NCBI GenBank assembly: GCA_015680685.1 | Contig: MNCI01034636.1 | Coordinates: 354,869 to 390,596 of the forward strand | DNA length: 35,728 nt | DNA from: Gnetum montanum | Lineage: Eukaryota > Streptophyta > Gnetopsida > Gnetales > Gnetaceae | Direction of reading: 5' to 3' | Part shown: piece by piece, positions 18,609-30,211 of the stretch | Position numbering within the stretch: position 1 is the first letter of the stretch | Layout: each line of letters starts with the position of its first letter | Made by a program: the position numbers and the translations under genes | Notes under the pieces: model-generated | Told to the model about the DNA's origin: nothing | Databases searched by the model: none | The model's input: only the letters and a program-made list of their open reading frames with translations

Positions 18609-21363
18609 TCACATCATGCCTAGAGGTGGAGGTTCTTGTGATGTAGAGGATTCTTCATCATGTTCCTACTCTATTGGAGGCCTGGGCTATCTTAGTACTA
18701 CTATAAAAAGCTAGAAAGCATCCAAAGGTGCCTTCATCTTTTCTTTCTTGCTTCATGGATCATGAATGATCCATGTAGCTTTTCCTAATTGGGCTAGTAT
18801 TGGTATGCCCCATGGGCATAGCAACATGGGAAACATCTCTTTCATGTTGACAAACGAGGCTACGAATTATTTACATTCAAAGTAAAATATATAGACAAGG
18901 TTATGTAGCTCATGGTAGTTACTTATTATTCTAGCTAAGTTCTCAACAACAGATCTTTGATCCATGAACTTGGTTTTGAGAACTTCAAGCTCCACATTGA
19001 CCACTTGCATCTTGTTCCTGGTTTCTTTGTAAAGCTTGAACTCTAGCTTATAGAGGAGGTAGGAGCTAACCACCTACTTTTCTAAGTCCAAGTTCGTCTC
19101 CCTACTATTAGCATTGTGAAGTTTGCATATTTGAGGTTGGTGAGTTTCATGTACTTAGTAATCTCCTTGATCTATAACTAGTTTAGATAGATTTCTACTT
19201 AATTGTAGGCATTGAGTCCATTAAAGATGGGCTACCACATATTACCTATTTACTAGAGTTTCTAGAAGGCCCCATTTACCTTCACCTTTTCCAACTAGAT
19301 TTCTTTTTCATTAATTTATTTAAGCATCTAGATCTGGTCCTTGTAGTGATTCTTGACTCATTCATATTTCAAGGCCTCATTTTATCAAGCAGCAACTTCA
19401 ATTGTGGTTGTCTAGCAAAGGGCATAAGCATCATCCATCAAGAGATTCCTATTTCTCCATAACCAACCTCCTTAAATCCAGGTTTACCTTGGTAAGATGT
19501 TTCTACTCTTGGTGAATGTATTCAACCATTTGATCATTTTTGCTACTCAGCATTTCATAGACAATGATGTCCCTAGGTTAGCACAAGATTTTCTTTATGA
19601 ACTTTTTGAAGGTCATGGTTAGAGGAATTCATCGATGCCTCTGATAATGATGCATCAAATATTTTCATCTCCTTTGCATTCTTAGTCTCTTGATATTTTT
19701 TTTGAAGCAATTGAAAATCTTCATCTCTGGTTAGCTCTGGTCTAAGAATGGTAGGATTCAATAGCCAACCATCAATTGCTAATGATGGTCTCATCGAGTT
19801 ATGTGTTTGCTATTAATAGCTTGTCCCTTGTCTCTAATAGTTGTGACTAAGTAGCAAAAATATATTTTTTGGAGATCAAATATTTTGGGAATTAGTCATC
19901 TAGCTTCCACCATTTGTTCTAATACTTCCTTGTGCTAGGCTACACTCATCCCTCTGCTTCTAGCTCATGGTGATGCTTATACATCTCTCATGGCAACAAC
20001 AACAAAGAAAGATGCTACAAGAGCACTCAAAGATTCTCCAATTCGATCTACCACCATCTCTACTACTATTTATTGGTCCTTGTATGACATGACCAGGACT
20101 ATTTCCCCTTTACCTTCTTCCCACATCATAGAAAAGGCTACTACATTCCTAGAGATTTTAGGAAATGCTTGTTCTAAAATGGACACAGTGACTTATTTGA
20201 CATTAGAATTCGAGTAAATGGGAGCCTAGTTTCTATGTGAGAAAAACAACAAGATCATCTCATCATTCAACCAACTAACAATCCTTGTGACCTCGTTCAA
20301 GTGGCTCATGATTGGTCTATATAAAGAAGATTCTCCATCACCTCTAAAGTCTTGTTGTTATAGCTATTTTTCTCTAAATTTCCTTAGATATTTAGTAGCT
20401 ATGAGCATTTCTGGTATCATCTCCAAGGTTGCAAATTATGATGGTGGTAATTGCTTATCTTCTTGAAGCTTGACAAGTGCCTTATCCTTCATCATCTCCT
20501 ACCATGATGCAACAAGATCTCTACAAACCTCATTATTGAAGTAGTAGGCTATCCCTTCCCTTTTAAAAAATTTTCTAATAAGGCATTAGAAGGGAAGTGT
20601 CTTAATACCTTTCTCATTTTCTTTAAAATTCTTCTCTATTTCAATGAAGATGAGCAAGGGAAGGTTAACTTGGAATTTTTCAATTAGAGGTATGCATGCC
20701 CTCGCAAAGAAGGTAGTCTTCTTACTTGGCCTCACTATTGGATTAATGTGGTAGGTTGTGATCTTAAAGTAGGCTTGCTTTGCCTTGTTTAGGTCATTGT
20801 ACTCCTTATAGTCAACTCCATATGACTACTGCATCCATTCTTCCTTTACATCTAGATCCACCTAGATGAAGATCTCTGCTAGCTTCACCCCAATGTTGGA
20901 TAATCTGAGAGTCTCTACTATTACCTTAACCAAATAGGAGATGGTAATGTCTTTGATTTTTATGGTTGCATCTCCTTGTCAGCTGTTCCAAAAGAGGTAC
21001 GTTTCTCTGATGCATCATTCTCCACTAGTGGAGGGCATGAACCATAGTGGAGACCCTTGTAGTTGTGTTATTACTTCTTCTAGTGTAAGCTTCAAGAAAG
21101 ATCCAAAATTCAATTTTGAAGAATGGAACTTTCAATTTCTTTGCTACAGATTTTCTTCAAGCAATGCTCTATGAGTCTAACCTCTAAATTGGATTGTGGT
21201 CTTAGGAACTCATCTTTCCTATATTGTCTCATTTCTACTATGGGAATTTGGCTAATAAATTCCACCTTGGGCTCCTCGCATAGGGGCTTGGTAGCATGGG
21301 TTACCTTGGTTATTTACTCCTGGGGTTGTTTTTGTGGTTGCTATTGTTATCGCCTTCTGCCAT
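18609..21363 (-). pseudogene. R3 3' ORF, heavily decayed
   Basis: Proposed start at 21363 (MAEGDNNSNHKNN) and end at TGA 18611-18609 after QEPPPLGMM. Matching blocks in order: LNFGSF and GSPLWF (~21113-21060), TYLFWNS, YFKITTYHINPI and NLPLLIFIEIEKNFKENEKG with CLIRKFF (~20740-20570), a coiled coil including INEKEI, ITKYMKLT and ELEVLKTKFMDQRSVVENLA (~18960), and MFPMLLCPWGIP near the end. The proposed ATG is one frame off LNFGSF, and many stops and frameshifts exist. It keeps CAG (Gln) at the codon that is TAG in both R1 (2595) and R4 (32313), which shows the ancestral base there. Homologues: 495-3281 and 30212-32999. Confidence 0.75.
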
Positions 21364-23390
21364 GAGGTCACTTCTCCTAGGGCTATGATGGCCCTCTACC
21401 TACAATGCTCACTTAAGTGTCATCTGTGTTTACAAACATAACCCGGGATTATAACTTTTGATATACTCTTATTTTATTCTAATATATTTCTTACTTTAAC
21501 ACAGGTTGATTGTTCATGTTAACTCTTATGATCATTAATTTAATATTATTTTAATATCTTTTTTTATGGGGTGTTCAAAAAATTTTCCAAAAAATGTTCT
21601 ATTAAAACCTAGGATTTGATGCCTCCATGATGTAAAGTGTACCTTTGAAAGCTTGAGGATCAAAGAATGGGTAAAAACAAATAATTTGTTGTCAAGTTAC
21701 AACTCTTAGAAGGCTTTAGGTTTGAAAAAATGAAAAAATTCCTTGTGCATTTGGAAGAAAATAAGAAGATCAAGCTAAGTATCACACATATTATAGGATT
21801 TTTATGCCACATCGATGAGGCTACGTCAACAAGTTTGGCTATATTAAAGGGGATGAATCAATGTAACTATTCGTAGCCAATTTTTAACCTAAGATATTAA
21901 CGAATTTTGAATGAGTTTTAGGTCAAAAAAAGAACTAGATGGAAGCTAAAAAGTTGGAAAAACAATACATTGAGGGTATGTTTTAAGAAATTGGAGTATT
22001 GTAATCATGCAGGATGAGTAATTAGAAGATGTTTCTTAGGCTAGAGTAGAGAAAAACTAGATGATGTAGGAAACAAACTAAGGTCCATAATCATCATGAG
22101 GTTTATCCTAAAGGAAACAAAGAGATATGCAAGTGGCTCCTCCCCAAAGCAAGCATATGCACAATATGACCTTGCATAACCTCACCACAAGGAGCCTGTA
22201 GGCAACTTAGATGATGAATCGTTGTTTAAATTAAAATTTGTATCCATATGAGAGATTTTCTAAGGATTATTCAAACTATAAAATAAAACTATTAATTATT
22301 CATGGTATGAGGTAGTGAGGTGTGAGAAAATGGAGTGCTAGAATGATAGAAAAGAGAATGGTCAAGGAAAGATCCCCATCATGGTCACATTGGTTCCTTA
22401 TTAAATTTTGTGATAAAGATTATATAATACTAGTATGTTTAGAGTCTATACCAAGTCAATTTCAATTTTAGTAACCTTGCATTAATGTATTAATCCTCTC
22501 CTACCATCATGAGTTGACAACAACCACAAAGGGTAATCATCACTCCAAAAGAAGAAGGGATTAGTTAGGAAGAAATTTGGGCCTTAGTTAGAGCAGTGCC
22601 TTCAAGCATGGGTAACATGTCTTTCCAACTTTATAACTAATGCATGTATCCCAAGAGATCTTTAGAGAGGTGTACTTTCAATTCCCAAGTTTTTTTGTTT
22701 GTCTTCTTTTTTTGTTTTTCTTAGGAACCATACCATATAGAGACATGCTTCCTTTTATGATCGATAGTAGAAGTGATGATATACCCATGAGGAGCCATAG
22801 GACTAAAGAAAGGAGTTCAGAAGAGAATAAAATAAATCCCCTTGAGGTCACACCCTCTTTCATTCCCACTTGGTCTTTTCCTGGGTCATTGAGTAACAAG
22901 ATCACATGTTACTTTAAGTTTTTATATGAAATAACCTTCATGCTCCCATGATACAAAACTTCATATGAGACAAATGAAATGGATGGATGTCATGGACTCA
23001 CTACCTTATACCACTAGAAAATTAATAGATGATGAGTAGAGTGCATAATCCAAGGACAAATTTTATCTTTGTAATAAATCATAACGTTGATATCCACATT
23101 CAACAATTTTCAAAATTCACAATAGTCATATAACAAAATCAAATACTTCAATTAAGACTAAATGAAAATAGTAAGAAGAATTGAAGCAAAAAGTAGAAAA
23201 TATAAAAGAAAAATATATAGAATAATTAGTAAAATAGAAAGAAAATGAAAAACATATAAAGAATAATGCAAAATAAAAAAAACCCTTTCATTCTCTTGAA
23301 GATGTTATGATAGATGGGTATCTCCCCCACAAATAAGTTGGAAGGAGGAAATTTAGAAAATGGAGCATGCTCATTTTCCATTCAAGGTCT
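21364..23390 (-). other. R3 spacer between integrase and the 3' ORF
   Basis: No ORF is supported here. It shares with R2 the order: G-rich tract (~23335-23315), A-rich low-complexity stretch (23150-23290), tRNA-like segment (~22640-22700), and block 22130-22206, which has TCCTCCCCAAAGCA and GCCTGTAGGC in plus-strand reading. The second G-rich tract seen in R1, R2 and R4 is not clear in this copy. Confidence 0.6.
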
Positions 23391-24852
23391 TAGTGTTGTA
23401 GCTAGTTACTTGAAACTCCATGAAGGATTTAAGTTACTAGATGTTGACCAACATGTGCTTTTCAGGGCTTGTTATGTGATGAATTTCATAGCCCTAGAAG
23501 GAAAAGTTCAATGTATTATGTATGGTCCTTTTTCTAATGTCTAGAACTTAGTTCATTGTGGCACATGCATGGGATTCTAATAGATAAGCTTGTCTCTTTA
23601 TTTGAATGTTATTTTTCTTAATTGTACATTGTGACATTATTTACTGTATGCCTTGTGTACTTCATTCATCATTAGGGCTACTCTTTAATTTTCATCTAGC
23701 ACTTTGAGTATCATGAGTCATCCTTTTTGTGCTAAGTTAATCGCTAAGTCAAGCTCACGTGTAGTTTTGAATGTATGGAGTTCAGTTTATATTGGAAGTT
23801 TGGGTAACTTTCCATACACCAACTTGTAGGGAGAGTAGCCTATAGGAAGTTTCCATGTTGAGCGATATGCCCAAAGGGCATCATTGAGTTTGGTACTCCA
23901 AGATTTTCTATATTTACTAATGGTTTGTATTAAAATTCAAGTAATCTTCCTATTTATTAATTTTTCTTGACCATTGGCTTAAGGATGATATGGTGTTGTA
24001 AGTTTATGTTGCACCCCCTCATTATTACATTAACTTGTAAAAGGTAGTACCTGTGAAGTATGTTCCATTGTCAACAATTATTGCTTTAGGCACACCAAAC
24101 CTATTTACCACCTATTGTTGAAAGAATCAAGTTATAGTAGTAGAGGTATAGTTAGAAATGGTTGCAGCTTGAGATCATTTTGTACAATAGTCAACAACAA
24201 CAATGATATATTACTTTTCATTAGATATGGAAGTGATGGGTCCCATGAAATCAATCCACCAAAGGTCAAAATGTTCTAGTGGTTCAATTCATTATTGGAG
24301 CCCTTTCATTCTTGTTGTCATTCCTCCATCTCATTGGCATCTCTCACAAAAATGAACAAATTGTTGGACATCCCTAAAGATTATTGGTCAAAAATATACT
24401 ACCATGAGAATTTTCATGATCATCCTTCTTCCTACATAGTAGCCCTCACAAAGGTCCTCATGAGCATCTTAGAAGACTCTTAGTTGATTTACATCAGGTA
24501 TGCACCATCATACTAGGTCGCTAACATAAACTTTGTAGAGGTAACCCTTTATTTCTATGTAGTGTTTGACTTGGTGGAAAAACTGTTATTTCTTCCTACA
24601 ATCCCATTCAGTACGAGTCTCTTGTGTGAGTAGATACAAGAGGAATTAATTATACCAATTTGTAACCTTTAGGGTATGAACTTTAGTTATCTTAACAAAG
24701 AGAAGCTTATTTGAAAATTGATTGGACAAGGACTCTTTATTGTCATTATTATCCCATATTAACTAAGATAGATTATTTGCAATTTCATTCTTGGTTTTCT
24801 TTCTATATACCATCATTAAATCAAACTCCTACAAGATCATCAACCATCATAT
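23391..24852 (-). pseudogene. R3 pol: end of RNase H and integrase, decayed
   Basis: Reverse-strand fragments run through the end of RNase H (EFDLMMVYRKKTKNEIANNLS, ~24840-24770). Integrase follows: an N-terminal zinc region (HQVKHYIEIKGYLYKV, DAHEDLC, FCERCQ, with one expected His replaced); the catalytic core with DLWWIDFMGP, VVDYCTK, RFGVPKAIIVDNGTYFTG, HKLTTPYHP and NGQE, so both Asp and the Glu neighbourhood are seen; [20 protein letters not shown] with [11 protein letters not shown]; and a C-terminal GPYIIH block (~23520). The order and motifs are those of Athila-type pol. At least eight stops occur. Integrase would have inserted the cDNA; this copy is dead. Confidence 0.88.
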
Positions 24853-24910
24853 AAATGACATCCAACACTTGGTTCAAGAATGACAATGGAAAACGATGTT
24901 TGAATGTAGC
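24853..24910 (-). pseudogene. R3 reverse transcriptase, middle fragment after R4
   Basis: The reverse strand reads ATFKHRFPLSFLNQVLD, the block that follows (D)YRKLN in Gypsy RT. It joins in frame with QWRVCLDFRLLNM across the R4 insertion. Immediately downstream, at ~24852, the text changes to RNase H (W-LMIL-EFD), so the RT palm with YxDD and most of RNase H are missing. Confidence 0.82.
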
Positions 24911-24915
24911 CATGT
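24911..24915. repeat. R4 target-site duplication, left
   Basis: CATGT directly precedes the R4 5' LTR and is repeated at 34053-34057 after the 3' LTR. Five bases is the usual size for Gypsy elements. Confidence 0.9.
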
Positions 24916-25759
24916 TGATGAATCATTGTTTGCCATGCCCTGATATCATATACACAATATCGCAACCTGGATAACAATATCGAATACACGATATCGTGAT
25001 TCATGTGTTGGCCTATAAATATAGCACTCAGATGAATAGGAAGGGAGTTAGTTGGTAAGTCTTTAGGGTAGAGTTATTTTGTCAGTTTTCAATTATGATT
25101 TTAGTTCTCTCCCAAGTGCATGCCTGCAGTGTGATGATCATAATTGTATGGAACCTTTGTTCGAGTGTGACATACTTGGACATGCACACAATCAGCAATA
25201 AAGATCGAGATTACTCCATCATTGCAGCATTCACTTAGTTTTTAATTATTTAATTATTAATTATTATTTTCTTAGTTAATATTTCCTTATCATTATTTAC
25301 TATTATTGTTGTTAATGTGGAAGGAGTATGTCTTAATCACGAACATTTAAGTGTAACTACTTGGTAACCCAGTAGCGTATCTAGTAGTGCTCAAGTAATA
25401 TGTGCTTGGTAACCCCAGAAGTAGTACACAAGGTCTAAGAAGCATGTAGATGATTAAGAATGGATGCTCATCGCACTGAGGCTAGTTTAGATTTTAATTC
25501 ATATTACTTATTAGCTTAATCAATATTATTTCTCATCATCTCTAGGAGTAGTCTAGTGTTAGAAATCACATCATACACCTCACTCTAGACTAAACTATAT
25601 GTGACAAAGCAAATGCTAGTCAAGGTAGGAAGACAGCAAACTACGATCAACGTGTAATTATCTAGGTACCACAACTAGTCTTTCTACGGAGTTTGACCAG
25701 GTCGTGCGTACATGCTCGTATTCATATGGTTGAGTGTAAGGGTACCTCGCCACTCATCA
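24916..25759 (+). repeat. R4 5' LTR
   Basis: The 844-bp LTR has TGATGA...TCATCA ends. A GATATC-rich palindrome cluster (24942-24998) precedes TATAAATA (25014-25021), and a GCAATAAAGATCGAGATT block follows as in R1. It is paired with 33189-34052. Confidence 0.93.
24942..25021 (+). promoter_or_regulatory. R4 LTR promoter: GATATC cluster and TATA box
   Basis: At least four units (GATATC, AATATCG, AATATCG, CGATATCG) occur in 60 bp, followed by TATAAATA. Compared with R1 the palindromes are eroded mainly by C-to-T or G-to-A changes. The 3' LTR has its own set at 33215-33283 with TATAAATA at 33301-33308. Confidence 0.6.
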
Positions 25760-25760
25760 T

Positions 25761-25778
25761 TGGCACCGTTGCCAAGGA
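25761..25778 (+). other. R4 primer binding site (tRNA-Asp type)
   Basis: TGGCACCGTTGCCAAGGA starts one base after the LTR. It differs from the tRNA-Asp complement TGGCGCCGTTGCCGGGGA at three positions, all G to A. Confidence 0.88.
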
Positions 25779-25892
25779 CAGTGCTAGTTATCTAGATCAG
25801 GTATATCATACAAGATCGTTGTAATAGGACATTAACAATATATCTTTTAGAAAATAAATTAAATTCAAATAAGTCACTCAGAATTTACAATA

Positions 25893-28250
25893 ATGTCTCT
25901 CTCACAAGACAATGGTAATGCAACATCTAACAAGGCAATTCATTGGAGAGTGAATGCAATTTATGACGAAGAAGAATTTTGGAGTACTCAATCTTATGCA
26001 GGAGTTTCATATGTTCATGGACACCTCAACAATACTAAAGGACTCTTGTCATCCAAGTTTGACACCTCTAGTGAGGATGGGACATCTCCTAGAATGAGGG
26101 GGCTTGTAAGGCCTAGGACCTTCTCAGTGATTAGCAAGAGTACATTAGAGGATGATTGGGAGACTTACAAAAGTCATGACAAGTCTTCCAGTTCCCTCTC
26201 TTCCTTTGCTCTTTCAATGTCATGTCATGACACGGACGACTACTCCTCAAGGGGTTGGCATAGAAATAAAAGTTGAACCCATGGGCAAAATTAGGAACAA
26301 CAACATGAACAAAGACAACATCGTCCCAACTCACAAACTCATAACCTACTTAGTGATAATGAACCCCTGCTAGCCACTAAGAGCCTAATGCATATACAAG
26401 AGGTTGTTCAAATATCCCATAGGCATCACAAGGAAAGCCATCTACCCAAGCTCAATTTAAACAACTTTCCCAAGTTTTCAGGAGGCTATGATTTAGATTT
26501 GCAACATCATTTACGAGCCTTCTATGATACTTGTGCATGGAACAACATTGATAATGGATGGAAAAGACTTAAGCTCTTTCCTATGACACTCTTTGACAAA
26601 GCAAAAATATGGTATAGGTCTTTAAAACCAAAATCAATTCATCGTTGGCCAACAATGGTAGAACTTTTCAATGAAAGATATTGAACCTGTGCAAAAGTGT
26701 CAACCTTGAGGAGACAAATCCAAGAGTGGAAACAAGGGCAACATGAACCCTTGGACATGGCCTTAGAAAGATATTATTCGTTGTTAAACAAGTGCCCAGG
26801 CCATGGGTTCTCCGAGGAAAGGCTAATGTATTACATCATGGATGGGCTCTATAATGAAACAAGGGACACCCTAGGGATGTATGCCACAGGTCAACTATAT
26901 GAACTACGAACCCACCAATTCCAAGAGCTTATTAAGTAAGTAGCAAAAGAAGAAGGAGAAATAGCCAAATGGGAGAATGTTGAAATATCTCAAAAGGACA
27001 AAAATCTTAAAATAACAAAGGTCCATGAAGAGGAGAAATCAACTCACCAAGGAGGTGGAATCATCTCCATCTTTGCCAATACTAAAATCACTAGATGAGA
27101 TTGAGGTAAAGATCAATAAAGTGATAGAATGGGTACATGAAAAATGCGGGGAATATGCAAACATTATTAGAGGTAGAACCATGCAAGATCACTTTGACAA
27201 CCAGAACAAACAAAGGATGCCAAACTTAGAAACAGGATAGAACACCATCATCAATCGAAAAGAAGGGTTGAAGAAAATAAGGATAGGAACTCAACTGCAA
27301 ATCATAAGTATCAATGTGATGTGTGTCTATACGATCACCCCAAAAGTCAATGCCTAGTATTTTCACATTTACATGAGCATTAGGAGGAATGTTACATCTA
27401 GATTTCATATAGAAGTACTATGTCCAACCACAATGGCGAAATCCCCAGTTGTGGGGGAGGCCACCACTAAATAAACCACACCCTTCGTATACCCCGACAC
27501 CAAATTCTTATTATGTTCAACACCCTGTTTTTCCAACCACATCAACATCCTCTACTTCACCTCATTGTTATCATTCTCTTGAGTACTATCAACCCATATC
27601 CTCTCCCACGGGATCACCACCTCATGTTCCTCACACCTCTCCTTGTGCTCAATATTCTCATCCTTCACCTCCTTCTACATCACCACCAGTTGTGCTAGAA
27701 GGTTTTGCACCACAGCACCGACCCATGAACATTACTTGTGCAGCTACTATCAATAATAGTGGAAGTCCTCCAGAATGTCGAAAGTGTCCTTTCTTTAGGC
27801 ATGACTATAGAAAGAGACAGCATAGTTTTGAAACGACTGCACCCTCTAACTTAACACAAGCCCAACACTATGATGCATCCCCCTCCCTGAACTCCACACC
27901 TCTTGTTACCCTTTCTGGGGCATCAATTAACACTCCAATAACCACCAAATGGATATAACCATGTGAGGAGACATACTGATCCCTGCATACCATCTTATGG
28001 TCATGGGTGCCATAGTGGATCAACTTCTTATCACATGACCACATCTTATAATATGCTCTACTATGCCTACTTTAATCAAGTGTGTGAATCCCAATTTGGG
28101 TACATCCCTACCACCACACTAAAAGACACCCAATGGCTAGGATATGACAGGACCCCAACATTTCCAACATGCATGGACCCAAAGTTTCCATTTATTAATT
28201 CTAGCCATGCTCAAAGGTTTAGTCATGGGGGATACCCCCCATTCTAATAA
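25893..28250 (+). pseudogene. R4 gag polyprotein, decayed
   Basis: ATG 25893 follows a short leader (114 bases after the PBS). The N-terminal ~128 residues are acidic and Ser-rich and hardly resemble R2. The Retrotrans_gag core lies at 26388-26940: LPKLNLNNFPKFSGGYD, WKRLKLFPMTLFDKAKIWYR, WPTMVELFNERY, EPLDMALERYYSLLNKCPGH and YNETRDTLGMYATGQLYELR, with a stop at 26682. The zinc knuckle is CDVCLYDHPKSQC (27315-27353, C-X2-C-X3-H-X4-C). A Pro/Ser/Tyr-rich linker follows (~27449-27958), then an unassigned stretch ending SHGGYPPF (28247). No protease follows, unlike R2 and R3. Several stops and frameshifts are present. Confidence 0.85.
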
Positions 28251-30211
28251 GCAAAATTAGTAAATGTTTTTCCTTTTCTTTCATTTTACAATTTTTTGTT
28301 TTCCACTTTTTCACTTTTCAAATTGTTGTTTCTATCTTTTTCAGGGTAATTTCATCGATGAATAAAATACTTATGTGACTTATTGATCGAGGTGTTGTTC
28401 TATGCTATCAAGTCTTAGGTGACTAATTATTTGGACAATGAACCCACAACATCCACCCATCCATTCTATTAATAAGAGGTTCTACTTTGGGTACGATGAT
28501 ATTCTTGTCATCATTAAAACTTAAAGTAACTTTGTACTCATTATGCCCAGAGCAAAGAATGATGGCCTAAGAGGGAATGGCCAGGGTGTGACATCCAGGG
28601 GACTCGTGGATTCTCTTTAGTGACATCTGTATGTGCTATCATGTAGCTTGGTTGTACTAAAATCCTTGTAGATCTAACGAAAAATGAAAGTAACAGTAAT
28701 AAGGAACTCAATCAAGAACCTTAATGTTGTTCTAAAGGATCCCACTGGAAAGACATGCACCCATGCCTGAAGGTTGGTGGCTTCTTTGTATCACCGTTGG
28801 AAATGACAAAGTGTCAAAGCAGCCAAGTGAAGAAAAAGAAAAGAAAGAAAAAAAACAACAAAGAAAAGATCACGAAGAATGTGTCATAAAGAAATTCCAA
28901 ATCACTCCTCCTTGGAAAAAATGCCAAGTGATGGTACGCCCTGCTATCATGATGCTCTTATGGTTGCCCATCATTGGATGAAACAATGCAATGTCACTGA
29001 TCAAAGGCATGGACTTGGTCTTGATTTTGGAGTGAAAGGCTAATGATACATTAATCATGCCCTATAATCAAGATTCATTGTGCCTAGAGTAGGTTCCCTC
29101 ATGTCCCAATTTCAGCAATCCCTTCTATGATCCATCTCACCCCACTATCCAAGTATTTCTAACTTGTGTCTTGTGTGGCATAGAATTCATACCTCATCAT
29201 GGTGGTATTAATATGTGTGTGTTTTGTTGCACTGGTGTGGATTGCATTCAACCTTTGTAGTGCCTACAGACATTTTAAGGTGTGGTTACATAAGGGCATG
29301 ATAGGTAGGAACCTGCTTTCGGGAGGACCCACTTGCATAACTTTTGTAATTTGCACTCATTGCACGTCACCACATAATCTTCTACCCTCTAAGTACTGCA
29401 TTGTTGAATTTATTCTTCCCTTTATCATCATTTCAACTTAGACATTCTTGTGCACCACTACATGTCCTTTTTCCACACCATTTTAAGAACTTCATTATAT
29501 GATTCTACTTCATTACACTTTTGTGCCTTAATGTCTATTTAACATTACTCCAAACCTTCCAAATCTACCTTAACTCCTTCCTTTTTGGCCATGGAAATTC
29601 AAAAATTTATCAATTTTTCCAAGTACCCTATTTTAGAAGGCACACAATATTAGGTCTATGCTAGTGTGTATGCAATATCATGTCTATAAAACCAATATAT
29701 ATGCCCCCCCCCTGATGCACGCGTTAACATCATTTTCCACTATTCATGTGAGGGGAGTTGTTGCAATTTTCTTCCACAAATTTTCAAGCTTGCGCACCTA
29801 TCATTCAAACATCAATATCTTGCTCGTTAACACTCTGATTCTCCTTCTAATTGAACCTTCTTAAACCCAGAGTGTTTAACTCAGTCGTGGGGGAAGGGTA
29901 CGCTCCAAGTTGTGCATAGTTTTTTTGAAATTCACTATTTCCTGAGGGATATCATAAGGGGTAAGTGACCTTAAGAAATGTTTAAAATGTATGCCAAATT
30001 AATTTTATTTCTTCACCCAAAGGATGGAAATTACTTTTTGGGTCACTTGATCAAATTGGGCTTGACATTAAAACTTTTAGGGGGATTTTCTTAAAACTTT
30101 CTAACTCTGAATCACACTAAGCAAGAATTGAATTCATTAAAGGCAATGAGTAAGTTATAAATCAAATTTTGTTAATGACCTTACTAATAGTTGATCCTGG
30201 TGTGATTACAT
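28251..30211 (+). other. R4 spacer where pol is missing
   Basis: No ORF is supported and no pol motif was found in any frame. It begins with a T-rich tract after a G-rich site (28221-28234), holds the shared block at 29258-29340 (GCTTTCGGGAGGACCCAC), a C tract (29704-29711), a second G-rich tract (CAGTCGTGGGGGA, 29882-29894), and the degraded branch-point/acceptor-like site just before 30212. The stretch 28400-29200 has no match elsewhere in the window that I can see. Confidence 0.6.

Larger units (their letters stand above)
18301..24915 (-). mobile_element. R3: Athila-type LTR retrotransposon, 3' part
   Basis: This reverse-strand copy is split by R4. Read 5' to 3' in this part it holds the middle of RT, RNase H end, integrase, a G-rich tract (~23335-23315), a spacer, the 3' ORF (21363-18609), PPT and a short LTR remnant (18372-18301). 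The 5' part continues at 34058-35338. Joining the flanks of R4 after removing one CATGT restores a continuous RT reading frame, which proves the two parts are one element. It is more diverged from R1 and R4 than they are from each other. Confidence 0.85.

Noticed and set aside
19990-20217. Plus-strand 75-codon ORF
   Set aside because: It is antisense to the decayed R3 3' ORF, which has homologous text in two other copies.
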